A stretch of 64,000 nt of DNA from Lentisphaerota bacterium. GTDB lineage: Bacteria; Verrucomicrobiota; Lentisphaeria; Victivallales; UBA1829. The stretch covers positions 1 through 64,000 of the forward strand of contig SUVR01000012.1 of assembly GCA_015061915.1 (NCBI GenBank), in the 5' to 3' direction. Of this stretch, positions 25,079-33,981 are shown piece after piece (position 1 is the first letter of the stretch; the number at the start of each line of letters is the position of its first letter). The translations under genes were made by a program, and so were the position numbers. The notes under the pieces are model-generated. The model searched no databases and was not told where the DNA came from. It was given only the letters and a program-made list of their open reading frames with translations.

Positions 25079-26971
25079 TTATTTGCTGTATTCCATGAGG
25101 ATCATGATGTGGTTGATCATCTCCAGACGTGCAGTCGCGAGATCGAACGAGTCGGAATCCATTTCCGCCAGGAGCTTAAGTGCCTTCTTGGCAGCGGCAT
25201 GAGCCGGATAGCTCTTGCTGCCGATGAGCGGGCGGGCAAGCTGCTGGAGCTTGGTGGCGTAACGGATGTCATCCATCCCTTCGCGGAAGGCTTCCCATGC
25301 GAGGGTATCCAGCACGCCATCGCCATGACCGTACACAAAGTTCATGGATTTGTATGTGGACCCGCGAACGTCATTGTACCCGTTCAAGTGGTGTGCGTAG
25401 TTGAAGTGGCAGCTGAAACCGCCGCGATAAGCACCCAGACCGTACTGGCGGCGGATGAATGCCGGGTTTTCAACGCCCACGTGCTGACAGGCATACCAGC
25501 CGAAGTAGGAATCGCCGCCGAGGAAGTTCAGTTTTTCCGTAGCATTGGATGTACTGGAATCCGGATTGACCGGAGGCCAGAACAGGTCGGCAAGATAGCA
25601 GCCGGCGGAGTAGCCGTGGCGGCTGTTGATCATGAATCTGAAGCCTTCGTTTTTGTAGATATCCACCATAGGACGGATCCCTTTGAGGGTGGAGAGGCCG
25701 TATTCATCGCCCCAACTGCCGAACATCAGGAAGTCGTTGCCGTAGCGGGCACGCATTTGCTTACTCGATGTTCTGGCATGGTAGCGCATATCCGCCGGAC
25801 GCCCCAACTTCATACTGCAACCAGCAAACTGCGTCTTCATACCGGCAGCCTTGTCGATGTCCGGACGATGGTCAGATTCCCGGTGATTCGGGGTAACTTC
25901 GCCGTGACGGTAGAAGTTTTTCAGCAGGGAGATCAACTGTTTTTCCGCCAGCGCCTGATCGTTGCCGTTGATCTGACGGATCAGCTCAAAACTGATGTAT
26001 TCGCAGAAGAACACGAGGAAGTCTTTTTCAATATCAAAGTAAGTCTTCGGTTCGGGCAGCACAAAGGGCAGCACGCGGACTTCCACCGGAATGGAGCCTA
26101 CATTTTTTCCGTCCTTCGTCTTGAGAGCGATTGCGCCCTTGTAAAGACCGGCAGCCTGTTTGGCATCGGCATGGACCGTCAGGAAGAACTGCTTGAATTC
26201 GCCTTCGTTCAGCGTGGCACCCTTGAAGACAGGAGCGTCCGTGAAGTTAGGCTTCATGCTGCAGAAGGTTTCATCCAGACGGTATCCGCCGGCGTTTTCA
26301 ATGCGATTTTCGATGGCGCGGGGAGCGGTCAGCCAGCGATAAGTCACGGTGCCGTCCGCTTCGGTCAAACGGGCGTAGTTGCCGACTTTTTCCGTATCGA
26401 CCTTGATCAGATCTTCATCGTTGAGCAGGAGTTCCGGGCAGAGTTTCAAGCCGGGATCCTGGAAGTAGCTGTACCAGCCGTTGCCGTTCTGATACCAGAC
26501 CTTGATGGTCTTCAGGTCCAGTTTATCTTTGGGCAGCACTTTGCCATCCGCAGATTTCAGGTCGCTGACGATAAAATCGACTTTGCCCAGATCTTTCAGG
26601 GCATAGATCAGGAAGGAGCCGGGTTCGTACTCATCCTGCGCCATCACAACACGCACCGGAACACCCGCTTCGCCATCGAACGGATAGACGTCCGGCAGGT
26701 ACTGGGTTTCACTTGTGGGAGAAACGCTGTAATGAACAAGGTTCGCCGGGTTACCGGAGAAATCGCTTCCGACACGGACAACGTTGATTTTCTGTTTTTC
26801 CGTCTTGGCGCGTTTGGCATGAGCGGCAAAATCGCCCTGTTTCTGCGCACAGATCTCCGGATACTTCCCGAGCCATTCTTTCGTCTGCTCCGGGGTCGGC
26901 ACTTCAACCTGTGCGGCGAGGGAAAACGCCAGACAGGAGAAGACAACTGCAAGCATGGTTTTTGGTTTCAA
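25079..26971 (-). CDS. secreted GH123/DUF4091-like glycoside hydrolase
   Basis: A signal peptide is present (MLAVVFSCLAFSLAAQ with two preceding Lys). Residues about 90-300 look like the N-terminal beta domain (GVPVRVVMAQDEYEPGSFLIYAL). A TIM-barrel-like part follows (MFGSWGDEYGLSTL, GGDSYFGWYACQ), and the end reads TLAWEAFREGMDDIRYATKLQQL, the typical close of DUF4091/GH123-type proteins. The glycosidase role is inference from this layout. The best start is TTG 26971, because AAAGG lies 9 bases upstream and the Lys-containing signal-peptide head is then kept; ATG 26956 is the alternative. Confidence 0.7.
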   Translation of the reverse strand: MKPKTMLAVVFSCLAFSLAAQVEVPTPEQTKEWLGKYPEICAQKQGDFAAHAKRAKTEKQKINVVRVGSDFSGNPANLVHYSVSPTSETQYLPDVYPFDGEAGVPVRVVMAQDEYEPGSFLIYALKDLGKVDFIVSDLKSADGKVLPKDKLDLKTIKVWYQNGNGWYSYFQDPGLKLCPELLLNDEDLIKVDTEKVGNYARLTEADGTVTYRWLTAPRAIENRIENAGGYRLDETFCSMKPNFTDAPVFKGATLNEGEFKQFFLTVHADAKQAAGLYKGAIALKTKDGKNVGSIPVEVRVLPFVLPEPKTYFDIEKDFLVFFCEYISFELIRQINGNDQALAEKQLISLLKNFYRHGEVTPNHRESDHRPDIDKAAGMKTQFAGCSMKLGRPADMRYHARTSSKQMRARYGNDFLMFGSWGDEYGLSTLKGIRPMVDIYKNEGFRFMINSRHGYSAGCYLADLFWPPVNPDSSTSNATEKLNFLGGDSYFGWYACQHVGVENPAFIRRQYGLGAYRGGFSCHFNYAHHLNGYNDVRGSTYKSMNFVYGHGDGVLDTLAWEAFREGMDDIRYATKLQQLARPLIGSKSYPAHAAAKKALKLLAEMDSDSFDLATARLEMINHIMILMEYSK

Positions 26972-27009
26972 TTCTGAAGCCTTTCTGTTAATTATGGGGA
27001 CTCAGACTT

Positions 27010-27037
27010 ATGATAGCATATTTTCTTTAAAAGTCAA
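27010..27037 (-). promoter_or_regulatory. sigma-70 promoter of the secreted gene pair
   Basis: On the minus strand TTGACT (27037-27032), 16 bases and TATCAT (27015-27010), 39 bases before the TTG start. Confidence 0.75.
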
Positions 27038-27081
27038 GCAATAAAAATCTCCGGCACATCACATTATCTACCGGAAACACA

Positions 27082-28128
27082 TCACTTCCGTTCCGGGAGC
27101 AGAAAATCGCACTGCTCAAACGCATAACCGCGGATCTGCCCCTTGTCGTAGGCGTCGTCCACAATGTAATTGACCGCATAGATCATGCCGTCGGGGAACT
27201 GCACCCAGCCGGAGTAGCCGCAGTCCGAAAAGGGGGAGCGGTCATAGTCCAGCGGGAAGATCTTTGTCTGACAATCCCGGTACCCTTCCCCAAGGAGGGA
27301 TTCCACATGGGTGAAGGCACCCATAAAGTTCTGCGTCCACCAGCCGAGCCAGCCTTTTCCGCCCTGACAGAGCCGGAACGTGATCAGCACCGAACCATCC
27401 TGCAAAATCCCGCCGATGGGACGGTGACACCCCGGCAGCGGGAATTCCGTCACCGGTCCCCAAGTCTCGCCGTTGTCCCGGGAGATCGTCTTCATACAGG
27501 GCAGTCCGAGGTGACTGTTCTCCCGGAGCAGGCAGACGAGGGTATCGTTTTCCAGTTCCACAATACATCCTTCGCAGAACTGATAGCCCTTTTTCCGGGC
27601 AACGGTGACTTCTTCCGACCAGGTCTTGCCGCCATCATCGGAGTAATAGAGAAACTGTCCCAGCTCATCGTTGATCCGGTAATGGGAGGAGTAGATGAGG
27701 CGCCCGTTTTTCAGTTCGCGCAGTTTATCCGGCGCAATGCTGCTGCCGGGGAGTGGTCCGGCATAACGCCATGTTTCGCCGTTGTCTGCCGAAGTCCAGA
27801 GTTCCGCTTTCATGCACTCGCTGATACCCTCATTCTGTGCGGCTTTCGTGGGGATCACGGCGGCGAGCGTACCATTTTTCAATAAGGTAATGCGGGGGGA
27901 GTCGTACCAGAATCCCTTGCCGTCGGAAGGTGGCGTAATGTACGAGCGGGACCAGGTCTTTCCCCGGTCGTCCGAGATGGAACAGACGGCAATGCTGTGT
28001 GTGCCGACTGCGTGGTGGGTCTTTTCAATATACACACAAACCATACGGTTGTTGTCCGGGCAGAGTGCCACATCCGGCCACGCTTCGTAGTAGTCCGGGT
28101 GATTGCTGATCGTATAACGCTGAAACAT
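27082..28128 (-). CDS. BNR-repeat sialidase-like protein
   Basis: The 348-residue beta-propeller protein has four Asp-box motifs: SDDRGKTW, SADNGETW, SDDGGKTW and SRDNGETW. There is no signal peptide, so it is cytosolic. The set is typical of exo-sialidase (GH33) and related BNR families; I did not locate a clear Arg triad, so the true substrate could be another sugar. AGGAG precedes the ATG. It lies downstream of the AraC gene on the same strand and has its own promoter at 28169-28197. No terminator separates it from the next gene downstream. Confidence 0.82.
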   Translation of the reverse strand: MFQRYTISNHPDYYEAWPDVALCPDNNRMVCVYIEKTHHAVGTHSIAVCSISDDRGKTWSRSYITPPSDGKGFWYDSPRITLLKNGTLAAVIPTKAAQNEGISECMKAELWTSADNGETWRYAGPLPGSSIAPDKLRELKNGRLIYSSHYRINDELGQFLYYSDDGGKTWSEEVTVARKKGYQFCEGCIVELENDTLVCLLRENSHLGLPCMKTISRDNGETWGPVTEFPLPGCHRPIGGILQDGSVLITFRLCQGGKGWLGWWTQNFMGAFTHVESLLGEGYRDCQTKIFPLDYDRSPFSDCGYSGWVQFPDGMIYAVNYIVDDAYDKGQIRGYAFEQCDFLLPERK

Positions 28129-28168
28129 AATTTTTCTCCTGAATCAAAGATTGAGTTTAGAGTATGGC

Positions 28169-28197
28169 AATATAGTTCAGCAATCTCAAAAAAGCAA
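28169..28197 (-). promoter_or_regulatory. sigma-70 promoter of the sialidase-like gene
   Basis: On the minus strand TTGCTT (28197-28192), 17 bases and TATATT (28174-28169). Confidence 0.6.
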
Positions 28198-28222
28198 ACC
28201 GGAACGGAGAAAAAAAGTTGTT

Positions 28223-29002
28223 TCAGCGTCGGTGCATCTCCCGGTAAGTTCCCGGCGGGACACCATAGACTTTTTTGAATTCCCGGGAAAAATGGAAACG
28301 GTCGTGGAACCCGCAGCGCTCGCAGATCTGGTCGATGCTGACGGCAGAATGGGCAAGCAGTTGTGCCGCCTGAGCATATCGCAGACTCAATACATATTTA
28401 TAGGGCGATGTGCCGGTGATCTCCTTGAACTTCCGCAGAAAAAGATTGGTGGACATCCCGGCACGGGCGGCAAGATCACCGAGCGACCACTCGTTCCCCG
28501 GATCGCTCTTGAGCCTTGCACAGATATCATCCATGATCCGGTCGCCGGGAACAGTCAGAAGATCCCCTTTCTGAAGTTTCGTCATGGCTTTCGAGACAAG
28601 GGCAATGATCTTGAGTGCGAGGAACTGACCGGAGGAACCTTTCTCCCGCATCTCCGCCATAATCTCATCGGCAAGAGCAAGATCGCCTTCCTCCAGCTCA
28701 ATACAGCGGTACCGGAAATGTTCGCCACCACGGAGGTGGACCGCCTCAAAATGCACATAAAACTGGTCCGTTTCCTGCTCGCACCAGGTACGGAGACCGC
28801 ACTCCGGCGGGATCACATAGAATTTATCCGGCTCAATGGCGACTTTTTTTCCATCCACCCAGAGCCCGGCTCCGGCACTGCTGTTCCGGTAGAGCCGCCA
28901 GAAATTTCCGGAAAGGATATAGTTGTTCCAATATTCCGGCATAAGGCGGGCGATCCAGAAAGCATCCAGCTTCAAGGTGGGGTACTCTGTGATATTCTTC
29001 AT
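28223..29002 (-). CDS. AraC-family transcriptional regulator
   Basis: This protein of about 259 residues has an N-terminal cupin-like sensor (around KFYVIPPECGLRTWCE). The C-terminal double helix-turn-helix contains LAARAGMSTNLFLRKFKEITGTSP and CGFHDRFHFSREFKKVYGVPP. It probably activates the divergent GH29 fucosidase gene and the sialidase-like gene in response to a sugar. A frame open to 29074 would start upstream of the likely minus-strand -10 (TATACT near 29064), so I used the ATG at 29002, which has GGA 7 bases upstream; ATG 29023 is possible. Confidence 0.88.
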   Translation of the reverse strand: MKNITEYPTLKLDAFWIARLMPEYWNNYILSGNFWRLYRNSSAGAGLWVDGKKVAIEPDKFYVIPPECGLRTWCEQETDQFYVHFEAVHLRGGEHFRYRCIELEEGDLALADEIMAEMREKGSSGQFLALKIIALVSKAMTKLQKGDLLTVPGDRIMDDICARLKSDPGNEWSLGDLAARAGMSTNLFLRKFKEITGTSPYKYVLSLRYAQAAQLLAHSAVSIDQICERCGFHDRFHFSREFKKVYGVPPGTYREMHRR

Positions 29003-29034
29003 ATTCATTTCCATAATCTTCATAGATTTTTTAT

Positions 29035-29063
29035 TTGCATTTGAATAATTATGTGCATATAGT
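29035..29063 (+). promoter_or_regulatory. sigma-70 promoter of the fucosidase gene
   Basis: TTGCAT (29035-29040), 17 bases and TATAGT (29058-29063), 49 bases before the ATG. The same A/T-rich core holds the divergent -10 of the AraC gene, so both promoters are within about 10 bases of each other. Confidence 0.7.
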
Positions 29064-29111
29064 ATAACATACACGCCCTGTAATCAGAAATCAAATTCAA
29101 GGAGAAGAAAG

Positions 29112-30437
29112 ATGAGCGAAAATTACGGACACGGCGATCTGAGCTGGTTCAAGCACGACCGGTTCGGGATGTTTATCCACTACGGTCTCTACTCCATGCC
29201 CGCACGGCACGAATGGATCCGGAGCATCGAACAGTACAAAGATGAAGATTACCACGTCTTCTTCAAGTACTTCAACCCCGATCTTTTTGAACCGCAGGTC
29301 TGGGCAAAGGCTGCCCGCGAAGCCGGGATGAAATATGTGGTCTTCACCACGAAACACCATGAAGGCTTCTGTATGTGGGATACCAAGTATACCGACTTCA
29401 AGATCACCAATACCCCCTTCGGACGCGATATGCTCCGGGAAGTGGTGGACGCATTCCGCGCAGAAGGGATCCGGATCGGCTTCTATTATTCTCTCATCGA
29501 CTGGAATCACCCGGATTTCACGGTGGACTGCTTCCATCCCCGCAAATGCGAGCCGAAAGAAGTCGTTGACAAACTCAACGAAGGCAGAGATATGAAGCGG
29601 TATCAGGACTACATGATCAATCAGATCACCGAACTGCTCACCAACTACGGCAAGATCGATGTGATGTGGTTCGACTTCTCCTATCCCGAAAACAAGTTCC
29701 CCGATGGACGCGAAGGCGGCGGCAAAGGTCACAAGGACTGGGACAGCGAACGGATCATCAAGACCGTCCGCAGCCTCCAGCCCCATATTATCGTGGACAA
29801 CCGTCTGGACCTGCCCGGCAGCGGCGACATCCTGACCCCCGAACAGTACACCCCCACCGGCAACGTGCTGGAAGACAACCGGGGCGACAACACCATCGGG
29901 GCGTGGGAAGGATGTCAGACCTTCTCCGGCTCCTGGGGCTATCACAGAGATGAAATGACCTGGAAGTCCGATGAACAGTGCATCAAAATGCTCATCGATC
30001 ACGTGTCACGGGACGGCAACCTGCTCATGAACGTGGGTCCGACCTCCAGAGGTTATCTGGACTACCGGGCAATGGACCGCCTCAGCGCTTACGCCAACTG
30101 GATGCGTTACAACTCCCGCTCCATCTACGGCTGCGGTCAGGCTCCGGCAGAATTTCAGGAAGGCGAAGGCTATCGCCTGACTTACAACAAGGAAACAAAC
30201 CGGTTGTACATCCATATCTACAGCTGGCCCTACCGTATGCTCCACGTGAAGAGCCTGAAGGATAAAGTGGCGTTCATGCAGCTGCTCCACGACGGCAGCG
30301 AACTCGCCTACTCCTCCTCCGAAGTGCCCGTCTGCGGCGGCAAAATCACACACAAAGATGACTCCATCTCCATCTATCTGCCGGTCAACAAGCCGGAAAA
30401 TATGATCGTGCCGGTCATCGAAGTGATGCTGAAGTAA
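29112..30437 (+). CDS. alpha-L-fucosidase, GH29
   Basis: It removes alpha-linked L-fucose from glycans. The 441-residue protein opens DLSWFKHDRFGMFIHYGLYSMP and has KYVVFTTKHHEGF, both conserved in GH29. The nucleophile motif VMWFDFS places Asp188 in the catalytic position. The catalytic barrel is followed by a short C-terminal beta domain. No signal peptide is present, so the substrate must be imported. GGAG precedes the ATG. It is divergent from the AraC regulator, and a strong terminator follows. Confidence 0.94.
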   Translation: MSENYGHGDLSWFKHDRFGMFIHYGLYSMPARHEWIRSIEQYKDEDYHVFFKYFNPDLFEPQVWAKAAREAGMKYVVFTTKHHEGFCMWDTKYTDFKITNTPFGRDMLREVVDAFRAEGIRIGFYYSLIDWNHPDFTVDCFHPRKCEPKEVVDKLNEGRDMKRYQDYMINQITELLTNYGKIDVMWFDFSYPENKFPDGREGGGKGHKDWDSERIIKTVRSLQPHIIVDNRLDLPGSGDILTPEQYTPTGNVLEDNRGDNTIGAWEGCQTFSGSWGYHRDEMTWKSDEQCIKMLIDHVSRDGNLLMNVGPTSRGYLDYRAMDRLSAYANWMRYNSRSIYGCGQAPAEFQEGEGYRLTYNKETNRLYIHIYSWPYRMLHVKSLKDKVAFMQLLHDGSELAYSSSEVPVCGGKITHKDDSISIYLPVNKPENMIVPVIEVMLK

Positions 30438-30488
30438 TCAGCTGAAGAAACAAAGATGCCGCAGCGCCCGGAAAGGGCGGCGGTCCCA

Positions 30489-30524
30489 CCCCGGTCAGCC
30501 GAGAGCTGACCGGGGCATTTTTTT
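30489..30524 (+). terminator. rho-independent terminator of the fucosidase gene
   Basis: CCCCGGTCAGC (30489-30499) pairs perfectly with GCTGACCGGGG (30505-30515) around a 5-base loop; CA and seven T follow. It is the left hairpin of the inverted-repeat element. Confidence 0.93.
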
Positions 30525-30572
30525 GCGCGGAAAAAAGCCTTTTATTAACAGCTCAAGCCTCCCCGCCCGCGC

Positions 30573-30621
30573 AAAAAAAGAGCCGGAGCTGCAGTGCGCC
30601 CAGCGCACCGCCTGCTCCGGC
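30573..30621 (-). terminator. rho-independent terminator of the panC/lactonase operon
   Basis: On the minus strand GCCGGAGC (30621-30614) pairs with GCTCCGGC (30589-30582), enclosing a second stem GTGCGC/GCGCAC, and TC plus seven T follow (30579-30573). It is the right hairpin of the inverted-repeat element. Confidence 0.85.
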
Positions 30622-30654
30622 GGACCGCCGCCCTTCCGGGCGCGGATCATCCCG

Positions 30655-31698
30655 TCACTGCCACTCGATGCAGAGGGGACGGGGCTCATTCGTGATGTCG
30701 CATCCCTCCAGATAGGAGAGTTTTCCGGTTTCCTGATCGTAAGAGAACAGGCAGATTTTGTCTGAAAACTCGTTGGAGACGGCGAACTGTGTTCCGGACG
30801 GGAGGAAATTGATGTCTCTGGGGCTGTCGCCGTGGGCGTCCACGATGTCATACAACGCCAGCACGCCGGGCTTCACGATCCGGTAACAGGCAATGGAATC
30901 GTAGCCGCGATTGGACGCAAAGAGGAACCGTTCATCCGGTGAAAACCGGATCGCCGCTGCCTTGGTGGTGGCGGTACAGTTTTCCGGCAGGCTGGTGAAC
31001 TTGCCCAGCGCTTCCAGTTTACCATTGCTGTACGAACAGCAGGTAACGCTGTTGCCCAGTTCGTTTACGATGTACGCCGTTGTTCCGGCGGCATCGAAAA
31101 TGATATGTCTCGGACCGTCTCCGGGATCGCTCACAAAAATCTGTACGCCGTCAATGTCGATCCCCTTCCCCGCCTGATAGGGGTAGAGGAACACCCGGTC
31201 AACGCCCAGATCCACCACGCAGAGCCATTTACCGTCCGGGGTAAAACGGGTGCAGTGGGTATGGGCGCATTCCTGACGGTCCGTCCGGGGACCGACCGGA
31301 TAGCTGTTATGATCGGCAACCAGCGTCCGTTCGGCGATCGATCCGTCCGCCGCCAGTTTGAACTCGGCAAACGTCCCGGTCAGATAATTGGCGGCATAAA
31401 GGTATGCGCCGTCGGGCGATGTGGTCACATGGCAGGTTGCAACGCCGCAGGATTCCATCCGGTTCAGTTCTGTCAGCGTGTTATCCTCATTGATCCGGAA
31501 CGCAGCAGCACCGCCACCCTTCCCGGCGATATTCCACGTAGAGTAGAGAAAGTTTCCGTAGAAGCAATGATAGTTCGCCCCGGGAAGCGGAGCGAGAGCC
31601 AGCGTTTCGAGCTTACCGACCGTTTCCGTCTCCCGGCAGAGGAAGATCCCGCCGCCTTCTCCGGCACAACCGCAGCTGTAAAAAAGATTGCCTGCCAT
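30655..31698 (-). CDS. lactonase, seven-bladed beta-propeller (6-phosphogluconolactonase-like)
   Basis: This 347-residue protein of the YbhE/Pgl propeller family has repeated blade motifs such as TTSPDGAYLYAANYLTG, RFTPDGKWLCVVDLG and RFSPDERFLFASNRG, with the family signature GPRHIIFD. It may open 6-phosphogluconolactone or another sugar lactone. No signal peptide is seen. It is the last gene of the operon, 9 bases after panC, and its terminator lies in the inverted-repeat element. Confidence 0.88.
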   Translation of the reverse strand: MAGNLFYSCGCAGEGGGIFLCRETETVGKLETLALAPLPGANYHCFYGNFLYSTWNIAGKGGGAAAFRINEDNTLTELNRMESCGVATCHVTTSPDGAYLYAANYLTGTFAEFKLAADGSIAERTLVADHNSYPVGPRTDRQECAHTHCTRFTPDGKWLCVVDLGVDRVFLYPYQAGKGIDIDGVQIFVSDPGDGPRHIIFDAAGTTAYIVNELGNSVTCCSYSNGKLEALGKFTSLPENCTATTKAAAIRFSPDERFLFASNRGYDSIACYRIVKPGVLALYDIVDAHGDSPRDINFLPSGTQFAVSNEFSDKICLFSYDQETGKLSYLEGCDITNEPRPLCIEWQ

Positions 31699-31707
31699 GG
31701 TGTCACC

Positions 31708-32562
31708 TTACCGCATTTTGATCTGAATATTATCGATCAGCCGGGTCTTGCCGAAGACCGCCGCAACAGCGATGGTAATGTGTTTGACCGCCGGAGATTC
31801 CCGGGGCAGCATGGTTTCCGCATCCAGCACTTCCACATAATCCACGATCCCGCCGGCGGCAGAGATGGATTCCTTCACCAGCAGCCGGGCAGTTTCCGGA
31901 TCGATCTGGCTGTTCTCCAGTTCCGCCTTCGCCTGATGCAGGGAACGGGAGATGGAAAGCGCCCGCTGTTTTTCATCTTCGGAAAGATATTTGTTGCGGG
32001 AGCTGAGGGCAAGACCGGATTCTTCCCGGATAATGGGAGAAACCACGATCTTCACGGGGAAATTCAGGTCCCGGACCATCCGTTTGATCACGGCAGCCTG
32101 CTGGGCATCTTTCTGCCCGAACACCGCCAGATCCGGCAGTGCGGCATTGAACAGCTTGGCAACAACCGTAGTCACGCCCCGGAAGTGGATCGGACGGGTG
32201 AGACCGCAGAGACCTTTGCTGATCTTTTCCTCCTGCACCCAGCAGGTGAGATCACCGGCATACATATCATTGACAGCCGGAGCGAAGATCACATCCACAT
32301 CCTTACTTTCGCAAAGGGCTTTATCCCGTTCAAAATCACGGGGATAGCAGTCATAATCCTCATTGGGCCCGAACTGGGTGGGGTTGACAAAAATCGAAAC
32401 AGCGATGGCATCCGCACCGTTTTTGCGGGCGGTGTCGATCAGGGAAAGATGACCTTCATGAAGGAAGCCCATCGTTGGGATCAAGCCCACGGTCTTTCCC
32501 TGTTTTTTTGCGTCCATGCTCCATTTCTGGAGTTCGGGAATGGAATGAATGACCTGTGCCAT
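31708..32562 (-). CDS. panC: pantothenate synthetase
   Basis: It joins pantoate and beta-alanine with ATP to make pantothenate. The 284 residues show PTMGFLHEGHLSL (HIGH-type nucleotide motif), VSIFVNPTQFGPNEDYDCYPR, GVTTVVAKLFN and FGQKDAQQ, all strongly conserved. The C-terminal domain with SSRNKYLSEDE is complete. It lies 24 bases after the malic enzyme gene in a minus-strand operon. panB and panD are not in the window. Confidence 0.97.
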   Translation of the reverse strand: MAQVIHSIPELQKWSMDAKKQGKTVGLIPTMGFLHEGHLSLIDTARKNGADAIAVSIFVNPTQFGPNEDYDCYPRDFERDKALCESKDVDVIFAPAVNDMYAGDLTCWVQEEKISKGLCGLTRPIHFRGVTTVVAKLFNAALPDLAVFGQKDAQQAAVIKRMVRDLNFPVKIVVSPIIREESGLALSSRNKYLSEDEKQRALSISRSLHQAKAELENSQIDPETARLLVKESISAAGGIVDYVEVLDAETMLPRESPAVKHITIAVAAVFGKTRLIDNIQIKMR

Positions 32563-32586
32563 AATATTTCCTGCCTTTCTCTGAAC

Positions 32587-33927
32587 TTACTTGAGGGCGG
32601 CTGCAATGCGTGCGGCGACTTCTTTTTCGTATGCGTCAAGATCATTGATCTGAACCCGTGCCACGCCCGTTTCCATAGCGGCGGAGGCAACCATTTTTGC
32701 AACACGGGGAACAACCCGGATGTCAAAGGGTTTCGGAATCACGAAGGTACTCTTGAGGGGGCATTTCCCTTCAAACACGCCCAGTGCTGCTTCTCTGGGA
32801 TAGGCGGCGGTCAGGGTCTTGTAGATCTCTTCCGGCATTTCTTCACTGACAATGGAGGCAAGCGCTTTGGAGGCGGCGAGCTTCATAGCTTCATTGATGT
32901 CGCTGGCGCGGGTATCGAGGGCACCGCGGAAGATGCCGGGGAAGCCGAGAACGTTGTTGACCTGGTTACAGAAGTCGGATCTGCCCGTACCGGCAACGGC
33001 AGCACCGGCGGCAAGGGCTTCATCCGGGAAGATTTCGGGCGTGGGGTTCGCCATAGCAAACACGATCGCACCGGGTGCCATAGAGCGGACCATCTCCGGC
33101 GTCACAGCACCGGCAACAGACACACCCACAAACACGTCAGCACCCTTCATGGCATCGGCGAGAGTACGCATTTCCGTTTCGTGAGCAAAACGCTTTTTCT
33201 GTTCGTTCAGATCGGTTCTGCCCGCATGGATCACGCCCTTGGAGTCACAGATCGTGAACTTGGCGCGGTCTGCACCGGCGGAAACATAATATTCTGCACA
33301 GGCGATCCCGGCGGCACCGGCACCGTTCATCACGAAACGGCAGTCTTCGATCTTCTTGCCGACAACTTTCAGGGCGTTCAGGATCCCGGAAAGGGAGATG
33401 ATCGCCGTGCCGTGCTGGTCGTCGTGAAAAACGGGGATCCCCATTGCCTTTTTGAGAGCGGGTTCCACTTTGAAACAGGCAGGCGCACCGATATCTTCCA
33501 GATTGATCCCGCCAAAGGTAGGTTCGATGGGCTTGACAGCTGCGATCAGTTTTTCCGGATCAGTCTTGCCTTCTTCGTTGAACACGCCGCCGAGGCAGAG
33601 AGGAACGGCATCAATATCGGCAAATTTCTTGAAGAGAACGGCTTTTCCTTCCATGACCGGCAGACCGGCTTCCGGACCGATATTGCCCAGACCGAGAACG
33701 GCAGTACCATCGCTGACCACAGCCACGCTGTTGCCGCGACCGGTATATTTCCAGACATTGTCCGGCTGATTCTTGATTTCCGTACAGGGGATGGCGACAC
33801 CGGGCGTATATGCGAGGGAAAGGTCATCCTGCGTTTCACAGGGTTTTGAGGGGATCACGACCAGTTTGCCGGGGCGCGGTTCTTCGTGGTAGCGGCAGCT
33901 GGCGGCTTTCAGTTCTTCTTGTGTCAT
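32587..33927 (-). CDS. malic enzyme (malate dehydrogenase, decarboxylating)
   Basis: It oxidises malate to pyruvate and CO2, usually making NADPH. This short form (446 residues, no phosphotransacetylase extension) shows AYTPGVAIPC (N-terminal substrate loop), GTAVLGLGNIGPEAGLPVMEGKA (malic-enzyme signature), HDDQHGTA (metal site) and the NAD(P) fold starting FVMNGAGAAGIA. I chose ATG 33927 because GGAG is 9 bases upstream; the frame is open to a TTG at 33942. Confidence 0.95.
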   Translation of the reverse strand: MTQEELKAASCRYHEEPRPGKLVVIPSKPCETQDDLSLAYTPGVAIPCTEIKNQPDNVWKYTGRGNSVAVVSDGTAVLGLGNIGPEAGLPVMEGKAVLFKKFADIDAVPLCLGGVFNEEGKTDPEKLIAAVKPIEPTFGGINLEDIGAPACFKVEPALKKAMGIPVFHDDQHGTAIISLSGILNALKVVGKKIEDCRFVMNGAGAAGIACAEYYVSAGADRAKFTICDSKGVIHAGRTDLNEQKKRFAHETEMRTLADAMKGADVFVGVSVAGAVTPEMVRSMAPGAIVFAMANPTPEIFPDEALAAGAAVAGTGRSDFCNQVNNVLGFPGIFRGALDTRASDINEAMKLAASKALASIVSEEMPEEIYKTLTAAYPREAALGVFEGKCPLKSTFVIPKPFDIRVVPRVAKMVASAAMETGVARVQINDLDAYEKEVAARIAAALK

Positions 33928-33981
33928 GGTTTCTTTCTCCAAAGTTATTTTGAAATTTTGTTATGATTTTGTTTGAAGGGA

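Larger units (their letters stand above)
30464..30643. repeat. 180-bp nested inverted-repeat element with paired terminators
   Basis: The outer arms 30464-30486 and 30622-30643 are reverse complements except for one extra A in the left arm. Inner arms TTTTTTTGCGCGG (30518-30530) and CCGCGCAAAAAAA (30567-30579) are perfect. Between outer and inner arm each side carries its own, different hairpin. So each half reads: outer box, hairpin, T-run plus GCGCGG, in opposite orientation. It fills the gap between the convergent fucosidase and lactonase genes and works as two facing terminators. Confidence 0.85.

Noticed and set aside
22744-26977. Two long plus-strand frames opposite the secreted gene pair
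   Set aside because: They are antisense to proteins with signal peptides, ribosome sites and a promoter.
31105-33849. 914-codon plus-strand frame across lactonase, panC and malic enzyme
   Set aside because: It runs antisense over three well-recognised enzymes and has no protein-like features.
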